Shown here one piece after another: positions 1 to 12,006 of a stretch of DNA of 64,000 nucleotides. Position numbers and translations under genes: made by a program. Each line of letters begins with the position of its first letter. The first letter of the stretch is position 1. This DNA is from Vespa crabro (taxonomy: Eukaryota > Arthropoda > Insecta > Hymenoptera > Vespidae), in assembly GCF_910589235.1 (NCBI RefSeq), contig NC_060958.1, positions 1 through 64,000 of the forward strand, given 5' to 3'. Below the pieces are notes generated by a model, which was not told the DNA's origin, did not search any database, and saw nothing but the letters and a program-made list of their open reading frames with translations.

Positions 1-1409
1 GCAACCCTGACGCAACCCTGACGGCAACCCTGCCGCAACCCTGACGCACCCCTGACGCAACCCTGACGCAACCTGACGAAACCCTGACGCAACCCTGACG
101 CAACCTGACGCAACCCTGACGCAACCCTGACGCAACCCTGACGCAACCCTGACGCAACCCTGACGCAACCCTGACGCAACCCTGACGCAACCCTGACGCA
201 ACCCTGACGCAACCCTGACGCAACCCTGACGCAACCCTGACGCAACCCTGACGCAACCCTGACGCAACCCTGACGCAACCCTGACGCAACCCTGACGCAA
301 CCCTGACGCAACCCTGACGCAACCCTGACGCAACCCTGACGCAACCCTGACGCAACCCTGACGCAACCCTGACGCAACCCTGACGCAACCCTGACGCAAC
401 CCTGACGCAACCCTGACGCAACCCTGACGCAACCCTGACGCAACCCTGACGCAACCCTGACGCAACCCTGACGCAACCCTGACGCAACCCTGACGCAACC
501 CTGACGCAACCCTGACGCAACCCTGACGCAACCCTGACGCAACCCTGACGCAACCCTGACGCAACCCTGACGCAACCCTGACGCAACCCTGACGCAACCC
601 TGACGCAACCCTGACGCAACCCTGACGCAACCCTGACGCAACCCTGACGCAACCCTGACGCAACCCTGACGCAACCCTGACGCAACCCTGACGCAACCCT
701 GACGCAACCCTGACGCAACCCTGACGCAACCCTGACGCAACCCTGACGCAACCCTGACGCAACCCTGACGCAACCCTGACGCAACCCTGACGCAACCCTG
801 ACGCAACCCTGACGCAACCCTGACGCAACCCTGACGCAACCCTGACGCAACCCTGACGCAACCCTGACGCAACCCTGACGCAACCCTGACGCAACCCTGA
901 CGCAACCCTGACGCAACCCTGACGCAACCCTGACGCAACCCTGACGCAACCCTGACGCAACCCTGACGCAACCCTGACGCAACCCTGACGCAACCCTGAC
1001 GCAACCCTGACGCAACCCTGACGCAACCCTGACGCAACCCTGACGCAACCCTGACGCAACCCTGACGCAACCCTGACGCAACCCGGACGCAACCCTGACG
1101 CAACCCTGACGCAACCCTGACGCAACCCTGACGCAACCCTGACGCAACCCTGACGCAACCCTGACGCAACCCTGACGCAACCCTGACGCAACCCTGACGC
1201 AACCCTGACGCAACCCTGACGCAACCCTGACGCAACCCTGACGCAACCCTGACGCAACCCTGACGCAACCCTGACGCAACCCTGACGCAACCCTGACGCA
1301 ACCCTGACGCAACCCTGACGCAACCCTGACGCAACCCTGACGCAACCCTGACGCAACCCTGACGCAACCCTGACGCAACCCTGACGCAACCCTGACGCAA
1401 CCCTGACGC
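1..1409. repeat. Telomeric array of an 11-bp repeat, G-strand TTGCGTCAGGG
   Basis: About 128 head-to-tail copies of the 11-mer CCCTGACGCAA. The reverse complement is TTGCGTCAGGG, with G-rich 3' polarity pointing off the left end, as expected when the top strand of a left chromosome end is the C-rich strand. Copies are almost identical; exceptions are scattered indels and substitutions in the first 110 bases and one T-to-G change near 1085. From general knowledge, this 11-nt motif is one of the long replacements of the insect TTAGG telomere described in aculeate Hymenoptera. An internal satellite cannot be formally excluded, but position, polarity and motif agree on a telomere. Confidence 0.93.
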
Positions 1410-2106
1410 AACTCCGGAAGGAACCAGAAAGAACTACGGACGTAACCAGTCACAACTCCGGAAGGAACCAGTAAAAACTACGGACGTAACCAGTCACAAC
1501 TCCGGAAGGAACCAGAAAGAACTACGGACGTAACCAGTCACAACTCCGGAAGGAACCAGAAAGAACTACGGACGTAACCAGTCACAACTCCGGAAGGAAC
1601 CAGAAAGAACTACGGACGTAACCAGTCACAACTCCGGAAGGAACCAGAAAAAACTACGGACGTAACCAGTCACAACTCCGGAAGGAACCAGAAAAAACTA
1701 CGGACGTAACCAGTCACAACTCCGGAAGGAACCAGAAAAAACTACGGACGTAACCAGTCACAACTCCGGAAGGAACCAGAAAAAAGTACGGACGTAACCA
1801 GTCACAACTCCGGAAGGAACCAAAAAAAACTACGGACGTAACCAGTCACAACGCTGGAAGGAACCAGAAAAAACTACGGACGTAACCAGTCACAACTCCG
1901 GAAGGAACCAGAAAAAACTACGGACGTAACCAGTCACAACGCTGGAAGGAACCAGAAAAAACTACGGACGTAACCAGTCACAACGCTGGAAGGAACCAGA
2001 AAAAACTACGGACGTAACCAGTCACAACGCTGGAAGGAACCAGAAAAAACTACGGACGTAACCAGTCACTACTACGGAAGAAACAAGAAAAAACTACGGC
2101 CGAAAC
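1410..2106. repeat. 44-bp subtelomeric minisatellite, homogeneous part
   Basis: Tandem units begin immediately after the last telomere unit (unit starts at 1410, 1454 and 1498, so the period is 44 bp). Each has a half starting AACTCCGGAAGGAACCAGAA and a half starting AACTACGGACGTAACCAGTC. Units differ by only a few bases (GAAAGAAC or GAAAAAAC; CTCCGG or GCTGG). No gene is present. The near-identity shows recent homogenisation next to the telomere. Confidence 0.93.
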
Positions 2107-5100
2107 CAGTCACAACTCCGGAAGGAACCAGGAGAAAAGAAGAAACAAAAACTGCGAACGTAACCAGTCACAACTCCAGAAGGAACCAGGAAAAAAATAA
2201 ATAAATAAAAGAACTCTGGACGTAACCACGCACAATTCCGAAAGGAACCAGAAAAAAGAAATAAATAAAAAACTGCGGACGTAGTCAGTCACAACTCCGG
2301 AAGGAAACAGGAAAAAAATAAATAAATAAAAAAACTATGGACGTAACCAGGCACAACTCCAGCAGAAACCACGAAAAAAAAATGGAAATGAAAACTACGG
2401 ACGTATGCAGTCACAACTCCGGAAGGAACCGGGAAAAAAGAAAAAAAAATAAATAAAAAAACAGCGAACGTAGCCAGTCACAACTCCGGAAGGAACCAGA
2501 AAAAAAAGAAAATGAAAACTACGCACATAGCCATTCAAAACTCTTGAAGGAACCAGGAAAAAAAAAGAAAAAAAAACCACGAACGTAACCAAACACAAAT
2601 CCGGAAAGAACCAGGAAAAAGAAAGAACAAAAAACTATGGACGTAGCCTGTCACAACTCCGGAAGGGACCAGTAAAGAAAAAAGAAAAATATAAAAAAAC
2701 TACGGACGTAACCAAGCACAACTCCGGAAGGAATCGGGAAAAAAAAGGAAAAATAAATAAAAAAAAACTATGAACGTAACCAGGCAGAACTCCGGAAGGA
2801 ACCAGAAAAAAAAGAAAATGAAAACTACGAACATAGCCAGTCAAAACTCTGGAAGGAACCAGGAAAAAAAAAGAAAAAAAACCACGAACGTAACCAAACA
2901 CAAATCCGGAAAGAACCAGGAAAAAAAAAGAAAAATAACTACGCACGTAGCCAGTCACAACTCCGGAAGGGACCAGTAAAAAAAAAAAGAAAAAAATTAA
3001 AAAACTACGGACGTAACCAAGCACAACTCTGGAAGGAACCAGGAGAAAAAAACTATGGACGTAGCCAGTCACAACTCCGGAAGGAACCAGGAAAAAAAAA
3101 GGAAAAAAAATCTACGAACGTAGGCAGTCAAAACTCCGGAAGGAACCAGGAAAAAAGAAAGAAAAATAAATAAATAAACTGCGGAACTTGCCAGTCACTA
3201 CTCCGGAAGGAACCAGAAAAAAAATAAATAAATAAAAAAACTCTGGACGTAACCAGGCACAACTCAAGCAGAAACCACGAAAATAAATGGAAAGGTAAAC
3301 TACGGACGTTTCCAGTCACCGCTCCGGAAGGAACCAGGAAAGAAAAAGGAAAAATAAATAAAAAAAAACTATGAACGTAACCAGGCACAACTCCGGAAGG
3401 AACCAGAAAAAAAGAAAAAGAAATCTACGAACATAGCCAGTCAAAACTCTGGAAGGAACCAGGAAAAAAAAAGAAAAAAAAACCACGAACGTAAGCAAAC
3501 ACAAATCCGGAAAGAACCAGGAAAAAAAAGAACAAAAAACTGCGGACGTAGCCAGTCACAACTCCGGAAGGATCCAGGGAAAAAAAATGAAAAAATAAAT
3601 AAAAATCTACGGACGTAACCAGGCACAATTCCGGAAGGAACCAGGAAAAAAAAACTACGGACGTAGCCGGTCACAACTCCGGAAAGAACCAGGAAAAAAA
3701 TAAATAAAAAAACTATGGACGTAGCCAGTCACAACTACGGAAGGAACAAGGAAAAAAACAAATAAATAAAAAAACTATGAACGTAACCAGGCACAACTCC
3801 AGCAGATACCACGAAAAAAAAATGGAAATGAAAACTACGGACGTATGCAGTCACAGCTCCGTAAAGAACTGGGAAAAGAAAGGAAAAATAAAAAAAAAAA
3901 ACTATGAACGTAACCAGGCACAACTCCGGAAAGAACCAGAAAAAAAAGAAAATGAAAACTACGAACGAGCAAGTCAAAACTCTGGAAGGAACCAGGAAAA
4001 AAAAAGAAAAAAAAAACCACGAACGTAAGCAAACACAAATCCGGAAAAAACCAGGATAAAAAAGAACAAAAAACTACGGACGTATCCAGTCACAACTCCG
4101 GAAGGGTCCAGTAAAAAAAAAATAAAAAAATTAAAAAACTACGGACGTAACCAAGCACAACTCTTGAAGGGACCAGGAAAAAAATACTATGGACGTAGCC
4201 AGTCACAACTCCGGAAGGAACCAGGAAAAAAAAAGGAAAAAAAAACTACGAACGTAGGCAGTAAAAACTCCGAAAGGAACCAGGAAAAAAGAAAAAAAAA
4301 TAAATAAAAAAACTAAGGACTTAGCCAGTCACTACTCCGGAAGGAGCCAGGAAAAAAATAAATACATAAAAGAACTATGGACGTAACCATGCACAACTCC
4401 AGCAGAAAGCACGAAAAGGAAATGGAAAAAAAAAATACGGACGTAGCCAGTCACAGCTCCTGAAGGAACCAGGAAAGAAAGGGAAAAATAAATAAAAAAA
4501 ACTATGAACGTAATCAGGCACAACTCCGGAAGGAACCAGGAAAAAAAGAAAATGAAAACTACGCACGTACCCAGTCAAAACTGCGGAAGGAACTAGGAAA
4601 GAAAAAGAAAAAAAAACCACGAACGATACCAAACACAAATCCGGAAAGAACCAGGAAAAAAAAGGAACAGAAAACTACGGACTTAGCCAGTCACAACTCC
4701 TGAAGGGAACAGTAAAAAGAAGAAGAAAAAAATAAAAAAACTACGGACGTAAGCAGGCACAACTCTGGAAGCAACCAGGAAAAAAAATGCGGTCGTGGCT
4801 AGTCACAACTGCGGAAGGAACCAGGAAAAAAATAAATAATTAAAAAAACTATGAACGTAACCAGGCACAACTCCAGCAGAAACCACGAAAAAAAAAATGG
4901 AAAAAAAAACTACGGACGTAGCCAGTCACAACTCCGGAAGGAACCAGGAAAAAAATAAATAAATAAAAGAACTGTGGACGTAACCAGGCACAACTCCGGA
5001 AAGAACCAGGAAGAAAATAAATAAAGAAACTATGGACGTAGCCAGTCACAACTACGGAAGAACCCAGGAAAAAAACAAATAAATAAAAAAACTATGGACG

Positions 5101-8100
5101 TAGCCAGTCACAACTACGGATGGAACCAGGAAAAAAACAAATAAATAAAAAAACTATGGACGTAACCAGGCACAACTCCAGCAGAAACGACGAAAAAAAA
5201 ATGGAAATGAAAACTACGGACGTATGCAGTCACATCTCCGGAAGGAACCGGGAAAAAAAAGGAAAAATAAATAAAAAAAAACTATGAACGTAACCAGGCA
5301 CAACTCCGGAAGGAACCAGAAAAAAAAGAAAAGGAAAACTACGAACATAGCCAGTCAAAACTCTGGAAGGAACCAGGAAAAAAAAAGAAAAAAAAACCAC
5401 GAACGTAAGCAAACACAAATCCGGAAAGAACCAGGAAAAAAAAGAACAAAAAACTACGGACGTAGCCTGTCACAACTCCGGAAGGAACCAGGGAAAAAAA
5501 AATGAAAAAATAAATAAAAATCTACGGACGTAACCAGGCAAAATTCCGGAAGGAACTAGGAAAAAAAAACTACGGACGTAGCCGGTCACAACTCTGGAAA
5601 GAACCAGGAAAAAATAAATAAAAAAACTATGGACGTAGCCAGTCACAACTACGGAAAGAACCAGCAAAAAAACAAATAAATAAAAAAACTATGAACGTAA
5701 CCAGGCACAACTCCAGCAGAAACCACGAAAAAAAAATGGAAATGAAAACTACGGACGTATGCAGTCACATCTCCGGAAGGAACCGGGAAAAAAAAGGAAA
5801 AATAAATAAAAAAAAACTATGAACGTAACCAGGCACAACTCCGGAAGGAACCAGAAAAAAAAGAAAAAGAAAACTACGAACATAGCCAGTCAAAACTCTG
5901 GAAGGAACCAGGAAAAAAAAAGAAAAAAAAACCACGAACGTAAGCAAACACAAATCCGGAAAGGACCAGGAAAAAAAAGAACAAAAAACTGCGGACGTAG
6001 CCAGTCACAACTCCGGAAGTATCCAGGGAAAAAAAATGAAAAAATAAAAAAAAATCTACGGACGTAACCAGGCACAATTCCGGAAGGAACCAGGAAAAAA
6101 AAACTACGGACGTAGCCGGTCACAACTCCGGAAAGAACCAGGAAAAAAATAAATAAAAAAACTATGGACGTAGCCAGTCACAACTACGGAAGGAACCAGG
6201 AAAAAAACAAATAAATAAAAAAACTATGGACGTAACCAGGCACAACTCCAGCAGAAACAACGAAAAAAAAATGGAAATGAAAACTACGGACGTATGCAGT
6301 CACATCTCCGGAAGGAACCGGGAAAAAAAAGGAAAAATAAATAAAAAAAAACTATGAACGTAACCAGGCACAACTCCGGAAGGAACCAGAAAAAAAAGAA
6401 AATGAAAACTACGAACGAGCCAGTCAAAACTCTGGAAGGAACCAGGAAAAAAAAAGAAAAAAAAACCACGAACGTAAGCAAACACAAATCCGGAAAGAAC
6501 CAGGAAAAAGAAAGAACAAAAAACTACGGACGTAGCCAATCACAACTCCGGAAGGGACCAGTAAAAAAAAAAGAAAAAAATAAAAAAACTACGGACGTAA
6601 CGAAGCACAACTCTGGAAGGAACCAGGAAAAAAAAATACGGACGTAGCCAGTCACAACTCCGGAAAGAATCAGGAAAAAAATAAATAAAAAAACTATGGA
6701 CGTAGCCAGTCACAACTACGGAAGGAACCAAGAAAAAAACAAATAAATAAAAAAACTATGAACGTAACCAGGCACAACTCCAGCAGAAACCACGAAAAAA
6801 AAATGGAAATGAAAACTACGGACGTATGCAGTCACAGCTCCGGAAAGAACCGGGAAAAAAAAGGAAAAATAAATAAAAAAAAACTATGAACGTAACCAAG
6901 CACAACTCCGGAAAGAACCAGAAAAAAAAGAAAATAAAAACTACGCACATAGCCAGGCAAAACTCTGGAAGGAACCAGGAAAAAAAAAGAAAAAAAAACC
7001 ACAAACGTAATCAAACACAAATCCGGAAAGAACCAGGAAAAAGAAAGAACAAAAAACTACTGACGTAGCCAGTCACAACTCCGGAAGGGTCCAGTAAAAA
7101 AAAAGGAAAAAAATAAAAAAACTACGGACGTAACCAAGCACAACTCTGGAAGGAACCAGGAAAATAAAACTACGGACGTAGCCAGTCACAACTCCGGAAA
7201 GAACCAGGAAAAAAATAAATAAAAAAACTATGGACGTAGCCAGTCACAACTACGGAAGGAACCAGGAAAAAAACAAATAAATAAAAAAACTATGGACGTA
7301 ACCAGGCACAACTCCAGCAGATACCACGAAAAAAAAATGGAAAAGTAAACTACGGACGTTTCCAGTCACAGCTCCGGAAGGAACCAGGAAAAAAAAGGTA
7401 AAATAAATAAAAAATACTATGAACGTAACGAGGCATAACTCCGGAAGGAACCAGAAAAAAAAGAAAATGAAAACTACGCACATAGCCAGTCAAAACTCTG
7501 GAAGGAACCAGGAAAAAAAAAGAAAAAAGAACCACGACCGTAACCAAACACAAATCCGGAAAGAACCAGGAAAAAGAAAGAACAAAAAACTACGGACGTA
7601 GCCAGTCACAACTCCGGAAGGGACCAGTAAAAAAAAAGAAAAAAATAAAAAAACTACGGACGTAACCAAGCACAACTCTGGAAGGAACCAGGAAAAAAAA
7701 ACTACGGACGTAGCCGGTCACAACTCCGGAAAGAACCAGGAAAAAAATAAATAAAAAAACTATGGACGTAGCCAGTCAGAACTACGGAAGGAACCAGGAA
7801 AAAAACAAATAAATAAAAAAACTATGAACGTAACCAGGCACAACTCCAGCAGAAACCACGAAAAAAAAATGGAAATGAAAACTACGGACCTATGCAGTCA
7901 CAGCTCCGGAAAGAACCGGGAAAAAAAAGGAAAAATAAATAAAAAAAAAACTATGAACGTAACCAGGCACAACTCCGGAAAGAACCAGAAAAAAAAGAAA
8001 ATGAAAACTACGAACGAGCTAGTCAAAACTCTGGAAGGAACCAGGAAAAAAAAAGAAAAAAAAACCACGAACGTAAGCAAACACAAATCCGGAAAGAACC

Positions 8101-9432
8101 AGGATAAAAAAGAACAAAAAACTACGGACGTATCCAGTCACAACTCCGGAAGGGACCAGTAAAAAAAAAATAAAAAAATTAAAAAACTACGGACGTAACC
8201 AAGCACAACTCTGGAAGGGACCAGGAAAAAAATACTATGGACGTAACCAGGCACAACTCCAGCAGAAACCACGAAAAAGAAATGGAAAAAAAAAATACGG
8301 ACGTAGCCAGTCACAGCTCCTGAAGGAACCAGGAAAGAAAGGGAAAAATAAATAAAAAAAACTATGAACGTAACCAGCCACAACTCCGGAAGGAACCAGG
8401 AAAAAAAGAAAATGAAAACTACGCACGTACCCAGTCAAAACTGCGGAAGGAACCAGGAAAGAAAAAGAAAAAAAACCACGAACGAAACCAATCACAAATC
8501 CGGAAAGAACCAGGAAAAAAAAAGAACAGAAAACTACGGACTTAGCCAGTCACAACTCCTGAAGGGAACAGTAAAAAAAAATGAAGAAAAAAATAAAAAA
8601 ACTACGGACGTAAGCAGGCACAACTCTGGAAGCAACGAGGAAAAAAAACTGCGGTCGTAGCTAGTCACAACTGCGGAAGGAACCAGGAAAAAAATAAATA
8701 AATAAAAAAACTATGAACGTAACCGGGCCCAACTCCAGCAGAAACCACGAAAAAAAAATGGAAAAAAAAAACTACGGACGTAGCCAGTCACAACTCCGGA
8801 AGGAACCAGGAAAAAAATAAATAAATAAAAAAACTGTGGACGTAACCAGGCACAACTCCGGAAAGAACCAGGAAAAAAATAAATAAAGAAACTATGGACG
8901 TAGCCAGTCACAACTACGGAAGGAACCAGGAAAAAAACAAATAAATAAAAAAACTATGGACGTAACCAGGCACAACTCCAGCAGAAACCACGAAAAAAAA
9001 ATGGAAATGAAAACTACGGACGTATGCAGTCACATCTCCGGAAGGAACCGAGAAAAAAAAGGAAAAATAAATAAAAAAAAACTATGAACGTAACCAGGCA
9101 CAACTCCGGAAGGAACCAGAAAAAAAAGAAAATGAAAACTACGAACATAGCCAGTCAAAACTCTGGAAGGAACCAGGAAAAAAAAAGAAAAAAAAACCAC
9201 GAACGTAAGCAAACACAAATCAGGAAAGAACCAGGAAAAAAAAGAACAAAAAACTACGGACGTAGCCAGTCACAACTCCGGAAGGAACCAGGGAAAAAAA
9301 ATGAAAAAATAAATAAAAATCTACGGACGTAACCAGGCACAATTCCGGAAGGAACCAGGAAAAAAAAACTACGGACGTAACCAGTCACAATTCCGGAGTA
9401 AACCTGAAACTACTACGGACGTAACCAGAAAT
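2107..9432. repeat. Diverged A-rich subtelomeric minisatellite with a ~533-535-bp higher-order repeat
   Basis: These units derive from the 44-bp monomer but have long A-rich insertions (runs of A with AAATAAATAAA) between the CGGAAGGAACCAG half and the CTACGGACGTAACCAG half, which lengthens them to roughly 46-68 bp. From about 5280 to 8000 the same variant recurs at 5284, 5819, 6354, 6886, 7419 and about 7953, spaced 532-535 bp. That is nine monomers per higher-order unit (counted across 5819-6354). Related copies lie at 2770, 8364 and 9084. The open frames here (Lys/Thr/Asn-rich on +, Phe/Ser/Val-rich on -) are repeat artefacts: their peptides repeat with the DNA and shift frame between copies. 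Confidence 0.9.
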
Positions 9433-9601
9433 AAATAAGAGTAATTAAGAAGTAATTAAGAAATATGTAAGTGGAAATTAAGAAACAACTAATACGTTTC
9501 TGGGAGAGAAACAGACGCAACCCGTACAATACAATACAATAATAATAGTAGCATTCATAAGTTTCTTCTTAATTATGGAAACAGTATAAATAATTTTTTT
9601 T
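9433..9601. other. Transition DNA between two repeat arrays
   Basis: AT-rich, with no coding signal. It contains GACGCAACCC at 9514-9523, a 10-base match to the telomere unit, just inside the proximal edge of the minisatellite. A TACAATACAATACAAT run follows at about 9525. Confidence 0.6.
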
Positions 9602-11057
9602 GTTTTCAGTGAACCTTCGTCGATCGATAATGACAACAAGAAAGGACCATTCGAAGGACGATACGAGATACCACGTCAGTCACCTTTCGTTCTCCGTGGT
9701 GTAAACGTCGAAATGATATCTCTCCGTACAGGTACATTCACTCATCATATAGACACAGTCATTTTATAATTATTTAAACAATGTACATATACTCGTAGTA
9801 AGATGAGACAATAATTAAATAATTTTACATTTCGTAAAGCGTTTCATAGCACGTAAGATGCGTTTGATTAAATAGTTTTCAGTGAACCTTCGTCGATCGA
9901 TAATGACAACAAGAAAGGACCATTGGAAGGACAATACGGGATACCACGTCAGTCTCCTTTCGTACTCCGAGGTGTAAACGTCGAAATGATATCTTTCCTT
10001 ACCGATACATTCACTCGTCATATAGACACAGTCATTTTATAATTATTTAAACAATGTACATACACTCGTAGTACGATGAGACATTAATTAAATAATTTTA
10101 CATTTCGTAAAGCGTTTCATAGCACGTAAGATGGGTTAGATTAAATAGTTTTCAGTGAACCTTCGTCGATCGATAATGACAACAAGAAAGGACCATTCGA
10201 AGGACGATACGAGATACCACGTCAGTCACCTTTCGTTCTCCGTGGTGTAAACGTCGAAATGATATCTCTCCGTACAGATACATTCACTCATCATATAGAC
10301 ACAGTCATTTTATAATTATTTAAACAATGTACATATACTCGTAGTAAGATGAGACAATAATTAAATAATTTTACATTTCGTAAAGCGTTTCATAGCACGT
10401 AAGATGCTTTAGATAAAATAGTTTTCAGTGAACCTTCGTCGATCGATAATGACAACAAGAAAGGACCATTGGATGGACGACACGAGGTACCACGTCAGTC
10501 TCCTTTCGTACTTCGAGGTGTAAACGTCGAAATGATATCTTTCCTTACCGCTACATTCACTACTTTTGGACATACGGTCATTTTATAATTATTTAAACAA
10601 TGTACATACACTCGTAGTACGATGTGACATTAATTAAATAATTTTACATTTCGTAAAGCGTTTCATAGCACGTATGACGCGTTTGATAATATAGTTTTCA
10701 GTCAGCCTTCATCGATCGATAATGACAACAACAAAGGACCATTGGAAGGACAATACGAGATACCACGTCAGTCTCCTTTCGTACTTCGAGGTGTAAACGT
10801 CGAAATGGTATCGTTCCTTACCGCTACATTCACTACTTTTGGACATACGGTCATTTTATAATTATTTAAACAATGTACATACACTCGTAGTACGATGTGA
10901 CATTAATTGAATAATTTTACATTTCGTAAAGCGTTTCATAGCACGTAAGACGCGTTTGATAATATAGTTTTCAGTCAGCCTTCATCGATCGATAATGACA
11001 ACAACAAAGGACCATTGGAAGGACGATACGAGATACCACGTCAGTCTCCTTTCTTTA
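9602..11057. repeat. 273-bp tandem repeat, about 5.3 copies
   Basis: The landmark GTTTTCAGT recurs at 9602, 9875, 10148, 10421, 10694 and 10967, exactly 273 bp apart. Each full unit carries CTTCGTCGATCGATAATGAC (or CTTCATCGATCG), a GTCGAAATG segment, a TAATTATTTAAACAATGTAC block and a TTTCGTAAAGCGTTTCATAG block. Neighbouring copies differ by point changes. From the fourth copy the CTCATCATATAGACACAG segment is replaced by CTACTTTTGGACATACGG, and copies five and six share AGTCAGCCTTC in place of AGTGAACCTTC. The last copy breaks off after about 90 bp. No open frame is maintained between copies. Confidence 0.93.
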
Positions 11058-12006
11058 TGTATTCCAACATAATTAGCAAAGTAAAATAAAAGTACATTAA
11101 CGTCTGGTAAGATATGAAAAGAAAAAATGTTTAAATCGGATAAAGACATGCAGCCATTCGCTCGATAATATTTGCGTTATAAGATTTACAATTAGACTTT
11201 GCAAGTATTAACGACCCAGGTCTCACCACGTGGAGGTTGCTGCAATTGGAGACCCACGGGCTAACGGTGACTCTACTCTAAAATCCGCGTTCCGCGATAC
11301 CGATCCGCCATACCTTTCCGCTTCAATGCATTGGCTTCTTAACTAACAGGGTATGTGTAGCTTTAGCTACTACACACCTCTTACAGATAGCTCCACCATT
11401 AGCACCGTCTGCTTCAGACATAACGGATAAATAAGCACCTCTGAATTCGTGCTTTCCGAATATCGAACAATCAAAGCGCACTCCTTAGAAATACTAATCG
11501 CGTCGCGACACTCACGTGTGTGTTATAATTACGTAGATTCTACTATTAAACCGAAATTCGCGAAGTACCCGCATCGAAATATTAAAAAAATCAAACGAAG
11601 TTCACGGTAGGACCTTTAATCGCGCCCGAACACCCACGCGAGTGTTAGAAAAACGGTGACTCTACTCTAAATTCGCGTTTTCGATACGAACAATCAAACG
11701 AAATATAATCGCGCCCGAGAACACCCACGCCTTTGCCCGCCGACACGCGCGCCAGTGTCCTTCCTATCCTTCCCGTAATCACGCGTAGAAATCGATGCTG
11801 AATCCTGCCATGCGATGCATCATCCGGCCGAAGATGAACCTATCCCTCGACGACCTATCCTGTAAAAAAAGAAGCTTAGGGGAAAATAAGAGAAAGCAAA
11901 AAAATATATAAAATAAAACATAATATATACATAGATTATAAATAGAAAATAAACATATATAAATAAATAAGAAAGCTAGAAAAAGAAACAAAAAAAGGGA
12001 AGCTAT
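11058..12006. other. Non-coding DNA with diverged internal duplications
   Basis: AACGGTGACTCTACTCTAAA occurs at 11263 and, with small changes downstream, at 11652. Fragments of the type CGCGCCCGA..ACACCCACGC occur near 11621 and 11712, with a related CGCGACACTCACG near 11496. This suggests an old tandem duplication of a segment of roughly 200-400 bp. The stretch is less AT-rich than its flanks. It was compared by eye with 5S rRNA and tRNA consensus signals and does not match. Confidence 0.5.

Noticed and set aside
2110..9332. Many open frames of 60-145 codons on both strands (Phe/Ser/Val-rich on -, Lys/Asn-rich on +).
   Set aside because: They are translations of the minisatellite. The same peptides recur in step with the DNA repeat, in shifting frames.
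9815..10021. A 68-codon frame on the minus strand in the 273-bp repeat.
   Set aside because: Not conserved in the neighbouring copies.
11205..11420. Possible structural RNA (5S rRNA or tRNA) because of higher GC and a short self-complementary segment.
   Set aside because: No 5S internal control sequence and no tRNA A/B box pair could be matched.
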